A DNA stretch of 64,000 nucleotides, taken from positions 2,790,001 to 2,854,000 of the forward strand of contig NZ_JACIBU010000001.1 of NCBI RefSeq assembly GCF_014195485.1. The letters are read 5' to 3'. Source of the stretch: Modestobacter versicolor (GTDB lineage Bacteria; Actinomycetota; Actinomycetes; Mycobacteriales; Geodermatophilaceae). Shown here in pieces: positions 31,911 through 41,099 of the stretch (positions are counted from its first letter, which is position 1; the number at the start of each line of letters is the position of its first letter). The position numbers and the translations under genes were made by a program. The notes under the pieces are model-generated. The model did not search any database. It saw nothing but the letters and a program-made list of their open reading frames with translations, and was not told the origin of the DNA.

Positions 31911-34610
31911 GTGACCTCCGGAACCCCCGCCGCACGGGCGCGGGCCGTGACCGCCCCAGCACCGGGCGGAACGGCCGTCCCTGCCCTGCGCCGCCCCCTG
32001 CTGCTGGCGGTCCTCGCCACCCTGGTCACCCTCGCCGTCGGGCTGCTGCCCGGCTCGGTCGCCGTCGGCACCATCGTCACGGTCAACTTCCTCGCGGTCG
32101 GCGCCGTCCTCGTCCTGCTGGCCCGCAGTGGCCGGAGCAGCGCGCACCCGAGCGGCTGGCGCTGGTACACGCTCTCCGTCGCCGTCGGTGCCGTCGGTGC
32201 CCTGGTCGCCGGCGCCGTGCTGCCCTGGGGGCAGACCGCGCTGGGCAGCGTGCCGGGTCAGCTGCTGGTCGTCGTCGCGATCGGCCGGATGATCGACCCG
32301 GCGCGGCTGCGTGCCGCCCGCGCCCAGGTGGCGACCATGTTCACGTTGTTCGTCGTCGCCGACCTGCTCACCGTGCACACCATCTACCGGCTGACCATCG
32401 GCGACGACGGCCTGCTGACCACCACCCAGACGGTCGCGCTCTTCGCCCTGCTGCTCAGCATCGCGCTGGGCACCGGTCTCTCCCTCGTCTTCATCGCCGT
32501 CGCCGGCGTGCACCAGCGCGCGGTCGGCTGGCTGCTCTTCGCCGCCCAGGTCGCCACCGCGCTGGCGGCCGCGTTCTCCTCCATCGCGACCGGGCCCGGT
32601 CCGGTCCAGTACCTGGCGTGCGCAGCCAGCGTGCTCGGCGTCGCCCTGCTCGCCGTCGCCTGCCGGCACGACCGCCCCGGCACCCGCACCGCGGCCACCG
32701 GCGATGACCAGCAGGGCTCGAACCTCGGCGCGATGCTGCCGCACGCCGTCGCGTTCGTCGGCGGTTCCCTGCTGCTGCTCAGCGTCCCGATCACCGGGCA
32801 CCTGACCATCTTCGGGACGGCGCTCGGCGTGCTCGGCCTCGGCGCGCTGGTGGCCCACCAGTCGGCGTCCTGGAGCACCCAGCTGCAGCTCACCCGCGAC
32901 CTGCAGCGCAGCGAGGCCTACTTCCGCACCCTGGTGCGCGGCAGCGCCGACCCGGTGCTGATCCTCGACGACCAGCTGCGCGTGGGGTGGGTCTCCCCGG
33001 CCATCACCGAGCTGCTCGGCCTGGACCCGCAGCGGATCATCGGCCTGCCCATCGCCGCCGCCGTCCACCCCGACGACGCCCCCGGCCTGGTGGCCGCGCT
33101 CAGCGCACCGCACGACGACGAGACCAAGACCCGGACCGCCCGGGTACGCCACCTCGACGGCCGCTGGCGGCTCATCCAGTCCCAGGTGCGCGACCTGCGC
33201 AGCGACCCCGACGTCGGCGCCCTGGTGCTCTACTGCCGCGACGTCACCGCCGCGGCGCCGCAGCCCGCCGGGCCCGAGGACCTCACCTTCAGCACCACCG
33301 ACCCGGCCACCGGCCTGCCCAACCGCTCCGCGCTCACCCAGCGGCTGGCCGCCACCCTGCGCGGCCCGGCCGCGCACACCAGCTCGCTGGTCGTGCTGGG
33401 GGTCGACGGCCTGTCCGACGGCGACGACGCCGCGGTGCTCCGCGAGCTGACCACCCGCTTCAGCCGGGCGCTGCGCGGCGACGACTGGCTGGCCCGGGCC
33501 GGGGTGTGCGAGTTCGCCGTGGTCGTCGACGGCACGATCGCCGACGCCGAGGTGGTCGCCGCCCGGCTGGTCGCCGCGGTCGAGCCGGTCGCCACCGGCG
33601 CCGGCGCCACGTTCCGGCTCACCGCCGCGGCCGGCGTCACCGTGCTCGACCACGACGTCGACGCCGGGGAGGCGCTGCGCTGGGGCGACCTCGCGCTGCG
33701 CAGCGCCCGCGCCGCCGGTCCGGGCCGGGTGCGCCGGCACTCCGACGCGCTGCGGATCACCCAGGACCGCGAGGAGGCGCTGCGCGCCGACCTCGCCGAG
33801 GCCCTGCGCGCCGACCAGCTGCACCTGGTCTACCAGCCGGTCGTCGACCTGGCCCTGCACCGCACCGTCTCGGTCGAGGCCCTGCTGCGCTGGCAGCACC
33901 CGGTCTACGGCGCCGTCTCCCCGGTGGAGTTCATCCCGCTGGCCGAGGAGTCCTCGCTGATCACCGAGATCGGCCGCTGGGTGCTGGTGCACGCCACCGC
34001 GACCGTCGTGGCGCTGCCGCACCCCGACCTCGGTGTCGCGGTCAACGTCTCCGCCCGCCACGTGCGCAGCGGCGAGCTCGTCGACGACGTGCTGTCGGCG
34101 CTGGAGGCCAGCGGGCTGCCCGCCTCCCGGCTGGTCCTGGAGATCACCGAGTCGGTCCTGCTCGACGACGAGCACGTGGTCGCCGACCTGGAGCTGCTGC
34201 GCCGGCTGGGCGTGCGGATCGCCGTCGACGACTTCGGCACCGGCTGGTCCTCCCTCGCCTACCTGGTCGGCCTGCCGATCGACGTGCTCAAGATGGACCG
34301 GCAGTTCCTCGCCGACGTCGAGACCGACCCGCAGCGCCGGGCCCTGTGCGCCTCGGTTCTGCACCTGGGCAACAGCCTGGGGCTGGCCGTCGTCGTCGAG
34401 GGCGTCGAGACCCAGGCCGAGCTGCACCTGCTTCGCGACATGGGCCACCGGTTCATCCAGGGCTACCTGCTGGCCCGGCCGCTGGACGCCGCGGTGCTGA
34501 GCCGCCGGCTGCCCGGCATCGGCGAGGACGGCGTGCCGACCACCGCCGCCGGGCTCCCCTCCCCGCGGCTGGGCGACGCGGACGGCGACGTGCGCGAGGT
34601 CCCGGCATGA
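31911..34610 (+). CDS. Membrane PAS-GGDEF-EAL protein with dead GGDEF and intact EAL (cyclic-di-GMP phosphodiesterase)
   Basis: 899 residues, GTG start with CTGAGG just upstream. Residues about 25-315 form about eight membrane helices. A PAS domain (about 335-445) precedes a GGDEF-type domain whose signature is AGVCEF instead of GGDEF and whose metal site is disrupted. The C-terminal EAL domain (about 620-865) looks complete: VEALLRWQHP, NVSARHV, EITESVLL, DDFGTGWSSLAYL, KMDRQF, VEGVETQAE and QGYLLARPL. It should hydrolyse cyclic-di-GMP and may use the dead GGDEF as a sensor. It overlaps the next gene by four bases (ATGA), and that partner has the opposite defect. Confidence 0.9.
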   Translation: MTSGTPAARARAVTAPAPGGTAVPALRRPLLLAVLATLVTLAVGLLPGSVAVGTIVTVNFLAVGAVLVLLARSGRSSAHPSGWRWYTLSVAVGAVGALVAGAVLPWGQTALGSVPGQLLVVVAIGRMIDPARLRAARAQVATMFTLFVVADLLTVHTIYRLTIGDDGLLTTTQTVALFALLLSIALGTGLSLVFIAVAGVHQRAVGWLLFAAQVATALAAAFSSIATGPGPVQYLACAASVLGVALLAVACRHDRPGTRTAATGDDQQGSNLGAMLPHAVAFVGGSLLLLSVPITGHLTIFGTALGVLGLGALVAHQSASWSTQLQLTRDLQRSEAYFRTLVRGSADPVLILDDQLRVGWVSPAITELLGLDPQRIIGLPIAAAVHPDDAPGLVAALSAPHDDETKTRTARVRHLDGRWRLIQSQVRDLRSDPDVGALVLYCRDVTAAAPQPAGPEDLTFSTTDPATGLPNRSALTQRLAATLRGPAAHTSSLVVLGVDGLSDGDDAAVLRELTTRFSRALRGDDWLARAGVCEFAVVVDGTIADAEVVAARLVAAVEPVATGAGATFRLTAAAGVTVLDHDVDAGEALRWGDLALRSARAAGPGRVRRHSDALRITQDREEALRADLAEALRADQLHLVYQPVVDLALHRTVSVEALLRWQHPVYGAVSPVEFIPLAEESSLITEIGRWVLVHATATVVALPHPDLGVAVNVSARHVRSGELVDDVLSALEASGLPASRLVLEITESVLLDDEHVVADLELLRRLGVRIAVDDFGTGWSSLAYLVGLPIDVLKMDRQFLADVETDPQRRALCASVLHLGNSLGLAVVVEGVETQAELHLLRDMGHRFIQGYLLARPLDAAVLSRRLPGIGEDGVPTTAAGLPSPRLGDADGDVREVPA

Positions 34611-37222
34611 CCGGCCCCGGGCGACGCCCGCTGCTGGTGCTCGTGCTGGCCGGGCTCGCCGGGCTGGCCGTCACCGTGCCGCTCAGCCCCGAGGGCACCT
34701 TCCCGCAGTGGGACAACCTGGTGCTCGCCGCCGTGGCGCTGACCTGCTCCTGGCGGGTCAGCCGCCGGGTGCGCCTGCTGGCTCCCGGCGACCGCCGTCC
34801 CTGGCAGGTGCTGGGCACCAGCGGCCTGGTGTTCGCCCTCGCCAGCCTGCTCACCGGCACCGGCCTCGGCGGCTCCTTCGGCGACCTCTCCCTCGGCGAC
34901 GCGCTGCTGGTCGTCTCGGTGCTCGGCCCGACCGTCTCCTGCGCCCTGCTCGCCGGCCGGTCGCACGGCACCCGCTGGCCGGTGCTGGCCCTCGACGGCC
35001 TGGCGGTGACCGTCGCGCTGGTGGTCATCACCGACGTCCTGGTGCTCCACCGGGCGGTGGCCAGCGGCGCCGTCTCCGGGCCCCGCCAGCCCCTCGTGCT
35101 GGCCTACGGCCTGTACCCCGCGGTTGCCGTCGGTCTCGCCGGCGCGCTGTGCACCGTCTCCACCGTCGCGCTGCGCCGGTCGGCGAGCGCCATGCTGGTG
35201 ATGACGACGCTGCTCGGGTCCGCCTCCGCGCTGCTCGCCGTCCTGATGGTCGTGCCCGACCCGCGGTGGGAGGCGGCGGCCGACGTCGCCACCGTGCTCG
35301 CGATGGTCGCCGGCGCCCTCGCCGTCGAGCTCGCCCCGACCCGCGACCGGCCCGGCCGGACGGAGACCGCCCCGGCGATCAACGCCGCCGGGCTGGCCAT
35401 CACCCTCGGCGCCGTGTTCGGCGTGCCGGTCACCCTGGTCGTGGCCCTGCTGCTGGACGTGCGCGTGCCCGACGGCGCCATCGCCCTGTGCGCCCTGCTC
35501 CTGGTGCTGCTGCTGCTCCGCATGCTCGACCGGATCAAGGTCAGCGGCCGGATCCGGGAGGACCTGCTGCGCAGCGAGGAGGACTTCCGCGGCCTGGTCG
35601 AGGCCAGCTCCGACGGCGTCGCGATCGTGGACGCCGCCCTGCGGCTGGAGTTCACCTCCCCCGCGGCCCGCAGCCTGCTCGGCGTCCTGGACAGCCACCC
35701 CCACCCGGTGCTGCTGGACCTGTTGCACGAGGAGGACCGCCCCCGGGTGCGCCTGGAGCTCACCGGTGCCGTCGGCGAGGTCACCCCGGCCCTGCACCTG
35801 CGGGTGCCGAGCGCCGAGGGCGGCGACCCGCGCGAGCTGGAGGTCACCCACCACGAGCGGCCCGGCAGCGGCCGGCGGGTGCTGCACCTGCGCGACGTCA
35901 CCACCCGCCGCCGCCGCGAGCGCGAGCTCGAGCGGATGGCCTTCACCGACCACCTGACCCGGTTGCCCAACCGGGCCATGCTCTTCCAGGAGATGGCCGC
36001 GCTCACCGCCGCCACCGGCGACCGCTGCCTGCTGGTGCTCGACCTCGACGGGTTCAAGGCGGTCAACGACTCCGCCGGGCACGAGGCCGGCGACCTGCTG
36101 CTGGTCGAGGTCGCCCGCCGGCTGCAGGGCCTGCTGCGCACCGACGACCTGGTCGCCCGCCTCGGCGGCGACGAGTTCGCCGTGCTGATGGCCGGCGACG
36201 AGGAGTCCGCGGTCGAGGCCGCGCAGCGCGTCGTCGAGGTGCTCGCCCAGCCCTACCGGGTCGGCGACCGCACGTTCTCCGTCGGCGCCAGCGTCGGCCT
36301 GTGCCGGGTGCACCCCGGCGGTGGCCAGCTCGCCTTCCGGCAGGCCGACGCCGCCCTCGGCTCGGCCAAGCAGGCCGGCAAGGGCTGCTGGCGGGTGCAC
36401 ACCGACGACCGGGTCGCCCAGGCCGCCGCGACCAGCGACGTCGCGGCCGCGATGGCCAGCGGCGAGGTGCAGCTGCGCTTCGACCTCATCGCCAACGGCG
36501 ACACCGGCATCCTGTCCGCGGTGCACGCCGAGCCGGTGTGGGTGCACGGCGACCTGGGGGTGCTCCCGGCCCCCGAGCTCTGGGCCGCCGCCGAGCGCCA
36601 GGGGCAGACCTCCGCGCTGCAGCAGTGGCTGATCACCCAGGCCTGCACCGACGTCGCGGCCATCGACGACCGGCTGCTCGTCGCGGTCGACCTGCCCGCC
36701 GGGCTCGTGCACGCCGACGAGCTGCCCGGTGAGGTGGCCGCCGCGCTGGCCACCGCGGGCCTGGCTCCCCACCGGCTCACCCTCTGCTTCACCGAGGAGG
36801 TGCTGCAGACCTCGTCGGCGGCGCTCATCCCCGCGCTGCAGACGGTGCACGAGGCCGGCATCCGACTGGGCCTGGACGACTACGGCATGGGCTCGACCAT
36901 GTGGTCGGTGCTCGCCCGGCTGCCCCTGGACGTCGTGATGGTCGACGTCCGCAACCTCGCCTCGCGGGGCACCACCGACCGCACCCTGCAGCTGCTGGGT
37001 GCCATCGCCCGCAGCGCGCGCACCTTCGACGTCGACACGGTGGCCAAGCAGGTGTCCAGCCAGGAGGTGCTCACCGAGCTGCGCACCCAGGGGCTGGTCG
37101 CCGTCTCCGGCCCGGTGCTTCCCACCGGGCTCGTCGCACCGCAGGTCGCCGCGCTGCTCCGGCACCCCTCCTCGGCCGTCGTGGCCCCGATCACGGTGCC
37201 ACGCCCGCGCGCCGGAGTGTGA
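34607..37222 (+). CDS. Membrane PAS-GGDEF-EAL protein with intact GGDEF and dead EAL (diguanylate cyclase)
   Basis: 871 residues. About eight membrane helices (about 8-310), a PAS domain (about 325-435), then a GGDEF domain with RLGGDEFAVLM and an inhibitory I-site RTDD exactly five residues before GGDEF. The EAL-like domain has lost its catalytic residues: AEPVW replaces EALLRW, CFTEE replaces EITES, VMVD replaces LKMD, and AKQVS replaces EGVET. It should make cyclic-di-GMP with product feedback but not degrade it. Same architecture as the preceding gene, so the two look like an old duplication with reciprocal loss of activity. Start ATG 34607 is coupled to the upstream stop. Confidence 0.9.
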   Translation: MTGPGRRPLLVLVLAGLAGLAVTVPLSPEGTFPQWDNLVLAAVALTCSWRVSRRVRLLAPGDRRPWQVLGTSGLVFALASLLTGTGLGGSFGDLSLGDALLVVSVLGPTVSCALLAGRSHGTRWPVLALDGLAVTVALVVITDVLVLHRAVASGAVSGPRQPLVLAYGLYPAVAVGLAGALCTVSTVALRRSASAMLVMTTLLGSASALLAVLMVVPDPRWEAAADVATVLAMVAGALAVELAPTRDRPGRTETAPAINAAGLAITLGAVFGVPVTLVVALLLDVRVPDGAIALCALLLVLLLLRMLDRIKVSGRIREDLLRSEEDFRGLVEASSDGVAIVDAALRLEFTSPAARSLLGVLDSHPHPVLLDLLHEEDRPRVRLELTGAVGEVTPALHLRVPSAEGGDPRELEVTHHERPGSGRRVLHLRDVTTRRRRERELERMAFTDHLTRLPNRAMLFQEMAALTAATGDRCLLVLDLDGFKAVNDSAGHEAGDLLLVEVARRLQGLLRTDDLVARLGGDEFAVLMAGDEESAVEAAQRVVEVLAQPYRVGDRTFSVGASVGLCRVHPGGGQLAFRQADAALGSAKQAGKGCWRVHTDDRVAQAAATSDVAAAMASGEVQLRFDLIANGDTGILSAVHAEPVWVHGDLGVLPAPELWAAAERQGQTSALQQWLITQACTDVAAIDDRLLVAVDLPAGLVHADELPGEVAAALATAGLAPHRLTLCFTEEVLQTSSAALIPALQTVHEAGIRLGLDDYGMGSTMWSVLARLPLDVVMVDVRNLASRGTTDRTLQLLGAIARSARTFDVDTVAKQVSSQEVLTELRTQGLVAVSGPVLPTGLVAPQVAALLRHPSSAVVAPITVPRPRAGV

Positions 37223-38073
37223 TGACCGGGGCGGTGATCGGCACCGATACTGGGGCGGTGAGCTCCCCGTCCCTCCAGTTCCTCGGTCACTCGACGGTCC
37301 GGTTGGAACTGGCCGGGCGGACGGTGCTCACCGACCCGCTGCTCACCCCCCGGCTCGGCCCGCTCCGGCGGGTGGTCGCCCCGCTGGCGCCGGCCAGCTG
37401 GGCGGGGGTGGACCTGGTGGTCGTCTCGCACCTGCACAACGACCACCTGCACCTGCGCTCGCTGCGGCTGCTCGGCCGCAGCACGCCGATCGTCGTCCCG
37501 CGCGGGGCCGGCCGGTGGCTCACCCGGCAGGGCTTCAGCGCCGTCGAGGAGCTGGCCCCCGGGGACAGCCTCACCGACGGCGGGCTCACCGTCACCGCCA
37601 CGCACGCCGACCACGCCGCGCACCGCTGGGGCCCGCGCCTCACCCACGGCCCGCACGCCCCCGCCGTCGGCCACCTGCTCTCCGGCGGGGGGACGACGGT
37701 CTACGCCGCCGGCGACACCGACCTGTTCCCCGGCATGGCCGACCTGGGCGCCGACGGCATCGACGTCGCGCTGGTGCCGGTGTGGGGCTGGGGCCCGTCG
37801 CTCGGCCCCGGGCACCTGGACCCGGACGGCGCCGCCGCCGCGGTGCAGCAGCTGCGGCCCTCGGTCGCCGTCCCGGTGCACTGGGGCACCTACGCCGTCG
37901 CCGGGCTCACCTCGCTGCCCAGCCCGTGGCGGGCCCGGATGCGCGCGCTGCTGAGCGAGCCACCGCGCCGGTTCGCCGAGGCCGTCGCGGCAGCCGGCTC
38001 GGGCACCCGCGTCGCCCTCACCGCCCCCGGCGCCCCCGTGGTGCTCCCGGTCGAGGTGGAGGAGCCGCCGTGA
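37222..38073 (+). CDS. Metallo-beta-lactamase fold hydrolase (UlaG/NAPE-PLD-like)
   Basis: 283 residues from ATG 37222. The metal site SHLHNDH (about 70-76) is the family H-x-H-x-D-H; further ligands are in THADHAAH, AGDTDLF and PVHWGTY. FLGHSTVRLEL at the N-terminus is typical of UlaG and NAPE-PLD-like members, which act on phosphodiesters or lactones. Substrate unknown. The ATG overlaps the diguanylate cyclase stop by one base. A GTG at 37258, six bases after a GATACT hexamer, could be a leaderless internal start giving 271 residues and beginning at the conserved region. Confidence 0.82.
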   Translation: MTGAVIGTDTGAVSSPSLQFLGHSTVRLELAGRTVLTDPLLTPRLGPLRRVVAPLAPASWAGVDLVVVSHLHNDHLHLRSLRLLGRSTPIVVPRGAGRWLTRQGFSAVEELAPGDSLTDGGLTVTATHADHAAHRWGPRLTHGPHAPAVGHLLSGGGTTVYAAGDTDLFPGMADLGADGIDVALVPVWGWGPSLGPGHLDPDGAAAAVQQLRPSVAVPVHWGTYAVAGLTSLPSPWRARMRALLSEPPRRFAEAVAAAGSGTRVALTAPGAPVVLPVEVEEPP

Positions 38074-38804
38074 GCGCCGCGGTCGACGTGCTGGCCACCA
38101 GCTGGACCGACGGCAGCTCGCTGGGCTACCCGGTGCTGTTCGGCGGGGTGCTGCTGGGCTCCGTCGTCCCGGTCGTGCCCACCGGCGCGGTCGTCGGCGC
38201 CGCCGCGGCCGTCGCGCTCACCACCGACCACCTCGAGCTGCCGCTGGTGGTGCTGCTGGCCACCCTGGGCGCGTTCCTCGGCGACGTCGTCACCTTCACC
38301 CTCTGCCGGTTCGGCGGCCCCGCCGCGGTGCGCTGGGTCGCCCGCGGGCAGCACGCCGACCGCATCGACGAGGTGCGCGAGCAGTTCCGGGCGCACGGCT
38401 GGCAGATCGTCGTCATCGGCCGGCTGCTGCCCGCCGGCCGCATCCCGGTGCTGCTCGCCGCCGGCGCGCTGGCCTACCCGTGGCGCCGGCTGCTGCCCGC
38501 GTCGTTCGCCGCCGCGCTGGTCTGGGCGGTCGCGTACGCGCTGCTCGGCGTGGTCAGCGGCGGCGTCTTCGACTCCCCGCTGATCGCCACCCTCATCGCG
38601 ACCCTGCTGGTGCTGCTGGTCGGGATCGTGCTGAACCTGGTCTCCTCGCACCGCCGCAAGCGCCAAGGCGCGTCGGCGCCGGACCCGGTCCAGCACTCGG
38701 CGCCGAGAGCCGGAGATGGCGATCCACTTCCCGCGCCGAGGGCCAAGGGCGAGGGCTCCCTCTCGGCGCCGAAGGTGAGCCCGGCGCCGTGCGAGCGGCC
38801 GTGA
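38070..38804 (+). CDS. DedA-family membrane protein with repeat-derived tail
   Basis: 244 residues. Residues about 18-200 form the DedA/SNARE-associated domain: GVLLGSVVPVVPTGAVVG, LGAFLGDVVTFTLCRFGG, and the conserved VIGRLLPAGRIPVLLAAG. DedA proteins are thought to transport or flip polyprenyl or phospholipid carriers. GTG 38070 has GGAGGAG upstream and overlaps the previous stop (GTGA). The last 40 residues are polar and Pro/Ala-rich and are encoded by a palindromic sequence (38697-38771) that resembles an intergenic repeat; this tail may have been acquired by insertion of that element. Confidence 0.85.
   Translation: MSAAVDVLATSWTDGSSLGYPVLFGGVLLGSVVPVVPTGAVVGAAAAVALTTDHLELPLVVLLATLGAFLGDVVTFTLCRFGGPAAVRWVARGQHADRIDEVREQFRAHGWQIVVIGRLLPAGRIPVLLAAGALAYPWRRLLPASFAAALVWAVAYALLGVVSGGVFDSPLIATLIATLLVLLVGIVLNLVSSHRRKRQGASAPDPVQHSAPRAGDGDPLPAPRAKGEGSLSAPKVSPAPCERP
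38697..38771. repeat. REP-like palindromic element inside the DedA 3' end
   Basis: Two copies of a self-complementary tcggcgccga core (at 38698-38707 and near 38762-38771) flank ccggagatggcgatc (38710-38724) and a ggctccctc/gagggc segment. The ccggagatggc-atc core recurs in the hairpin at 46750-46789. This looks like a dispersed palindromic repeat, here translated as part of DedA. Confidence 0.5.
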
Positions 38805-40945
38805 GCGAGGGCCACTCCCCCGGCCGGGTGCTGCGCACCGGGCGCACGCTGGCCCGGCTGCTGCTGGTCTGGGCGTTCGTCACCGGCGCGCTGATCGTGC
38901 TCGACGGCTGGCTGTCCGGGTTCGCCATGCGCTCGTGGTGGCAGCCGCCGGTCGCCGCCCTGCTGCTCGGCGTGCTCGCCGCGGTGGGCTGGCCGCTGGT
39001 CATGCGGATCGCGCTGCCGATCGCCTTCTTCACCTTCGGCCTGGGCAGCTTCCTGCTGATGGGCGCCGGGGTGCTCGCCGTCTTCTACGCGATCCCCGGG
39101 GTCGAGGTCACCTCGTTCCGCACCAGCGTCGTCGTCGCGGTCGCGATGTCCGGCATAGCGGCGGTGATCAGCAGCGTCCTGGCCATCAACGAGGACGAGG
39201 TGTTCTTCCGCCGCGTCCGCCGCCGCAGCGGGGGCGGGGACGCCGGTGACCGCCCGCCCGGGGTGCTGTTCCTGCAGATCGACGGGCTGGGGCACGCGGT
39301 CGCCCGGCGCGCCGTCCGCGACGGCTCGATGCCGACCCTGGCCGCCTGGCTCCGCTCGGGCAGCCACGTGCTGCGCTCCTGGCACACCGACTGGAGCTCG
39401 CAGACCGGCGCCAGCCAGTGCGGCATCCTGCAGGGCTCCAACGACGGCGTCGTCGGCTTCCGCTGGTACGACAAGGAGCGCGACCGGGTCGTCACCGTCT
39501 CCCGCCCCGAGGACGCCGCGGAGGTCGAGCGCCAGCACTCCGACGGGCGCGGCCTGCTGGCCGGCGACGGCGCCGGGCGCGGCAACCTGTTCACCGGGGA
39601 CGCCGCGCACGTGTCGCTGACCATGAGCTCGCTGGCCGTCGTCGTCGCCCGCGGCTCGCGCCGCGAGCGCCGCAGCCGCGACCGGATCGGCGCCGGCTAC
39701 TACGCCTACTTCGCCAACCCGGTGAACGCGCTGCGCACCCTCGCCGTCTCGCTGGTCGACGTGTACCGCGAGCTCACCGCCGCGGCCGCGCAGCGCCGGG
39801 CCGACGTGCGGCCGCGGGTGAAGCGCGGCGGGCTGTACCCGCTCGCGCGGCCGGGGACGACGGTGATCATCCGGGACGTCGTCGTCAACGCCCTGCTCGA
39901 GGACATGCTGGCCGGCCGGCCGGTGGTCTACGCCGACTTCGTGGGCTACGACGAGGTCGCCCACCACTCCGGCATCGAGCGGTTCGACACCCTCGAGGTG
40001 CTGCGCACCATCGACCAGCAGATCGGCCGGCTGTGGCGGGCGGCCCAGCTCGCGCCGCGGCAGTACCACCTGGTGTGCCTCTCCGACCACGGTCAGACCC
40101 AGGGGCAGACCTTCGCCGACCGGTTCGGTGAGACCGTCGAGCAGCTCATCGGCCGGCTCTGCGGCGGCCCGGTCGTCGCCGCGCCGCGCCGCCGGCTGCT
40201 CGGGCTGCTGCCACCGGCCCGGGTCGACGACAGCCGCCGCGCGGCCGAGCCCTGGCAGGTCACCTCCGCGCTGGCCGAGGGCAGCGGGCCCATCGCCCGG
40301 CGGCTGCGCGACCGGGTCGCCCGGGCCGGCGCCGACGAGCACGTGACCCCCGTCGGTGAGGCCGGGGCGGTCACCCGGGTCGCCCCCGGCGTCGTCGTCT
40401 CGGTGTCCGGGCACATGGCGCACGTGTCCTTCCCCGACGTGCCCGGCCGGGCGCCGCTGGAGACGATCGAGCGCCGCTGGCCGGACCTGCTGCCCTCGCT
40501 GGTCGACCACGGCGGCGTCGGGTTCCTGCTGGTGCACTCCGAGGAGTTCGGCCCGGTGGTGCTCGGCCGCGACGGGCTGCACCGGCTGCGCACCGGCCTG
40601 GTGATCGGCACCGACCCGCTCGTGCCCTACGGCCCGCACGCGGCGGCGCTGGTGGCCCGGGTGTCGGCGTTCCCCAACTGCCCGGACGTCGTGGTCAACA
40701 GCCGCTACGACCCGGAGACCGACGAGGCCTCCCCCTTCGAGCCGCACGTCGGGTCGCACGGCGGGCTGGGCGGACCCCAGCAGCACGGGTTCCTGGTGCA
40801 CCCCCGGGGCTTCGGCGACCCGGGCGAGGTCGTCGGCGCCGAGCAGCTGCACCGGGTGTTCCGCGGCTGGCTGACCGACCTGGGCCACCCCGAGCCGACC
40901 GGCGAGCAGCCCACCACGGCCACGGTGCTCACCGCGCAGGCCTGA
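38801..40945 (+). CDS. Membrane protein with holin-like helices and an alkaline-phosphatase-superfamily domain
   Basis: 714 residues. Four N-terminal membrane helices (about 15-130) are followed by a large type I phosphodiesterase/sulfatase-like domain: LFLQIDGLGHAVARRAV (first metal Asp), SSQTGASQCGILQG (Thr nucleophile region), ADFVGYDEVAHHSG and CLSDHGQTQGQTF (metal Asp/His), and a late GSHGGLGGPQQHGF. It probably hydrolyses a phosphodiester or phosphorylated lipid at the membrane. The start is GTG 38801, overlapping the DedA stop; an in-frame GTG at 38789 is possible. Last gene of the operon that begins with the cyclic-di-GMP proteins. Confidence 0.82.
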   Translation: MSEGHSPGRVLRTGRTLARLLLVWAFVTGALIVLDGWLSGFAMRSWWQPPVAALLLGVLAAVGWPLVMRIALPIAFFTFGLGSFLLMGAGVLAVFYAIPGVEVTSFRTSVVVAVAMSGIAAVISSVLAINEDEVFFRRVRRRSGGGDAGDRPPGVLFLQIDGLGHAVARRAVRDGSMPTLAAWLRSGSHVLRSWHTDWSSQTGASQCGILQGSNDGVVGFRWYDKERDRVVTVSRPEDAAEVERQHSDGRGLLAGDGAGRGNLFTGDAAHVSLTMSSLAVVVARGSRRERRSRDRIGAGYYAYFANPVNALRTLAVSLVDVYRELTAAAAQRRADVRPRVKRGGLYPLARPGTTVIIRDVVVNALLEDMLAGRPVVYADFVGYDEVAHHSGIERFDTLEVLRTIDQQIGRLWRAAQLAPRQYHLVCLSDHGQTQGQTFADRFGETVEQLIGRLCGGPVVAAPRRRLLGLLPPARVDDSRRAAEPWQVTSALAEGSGPIARRLRDRVARAGADEHVTPVGEAGAVTRVAPGVVVSVSGHMAHVSFPDVPGRAPLETIERRWPDLLPSLVDHGGVGFLLVHSEEFGPVVLGRDGLHRLRTGLVIGTDPLVPYGPHAAALVARVSAFPNCPDVVVNSRYDPETDEASPFEPHVGSHGGLGGPQQHGFLVHPRGFGDPGEVVGAEQLHRVFRGWLTDLGHPEPTGEQPTTATVLTAQA

Positions 40946-41016
40946 CCAGGCAGCATGCGGCCGATCGGCCGTCCGACCGGACGGATCGTTGCCCGGTGCA
41001 CCCTCGGGCTGACTTC

Positions 41017-41038
41017 CTCCGGCGGTTGCCTGCCGGAG
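41017..41038 (+). terminator. Hairpin terminator after the cyclic-di-GMP operon
   Basis: ctccggc (41017-41023) and gccggag (41032-41038) form a perfect 7-bp stem with an 8-base loop, 72 bases past the operon's last stop. A perfect 14-base palindrome cggccgatcggccg (40958-40971) lies closer to the stop and may contribute. Confidence 0.45.
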
Positions 41039-41099
41039 CCGCAGACGTCACCCTGGCCCCGGGGGAACGTGAAGTTCATGTGAACGACGCCCCGCCGAC

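Noticed and set aside
38801-39230. Holin-like helices suggesting a prophage remnant
   Set aside because: The helices are fused in frame to a large phosphodiesterase-like domain in a conserved-looking operon, and no other phage gene is present.
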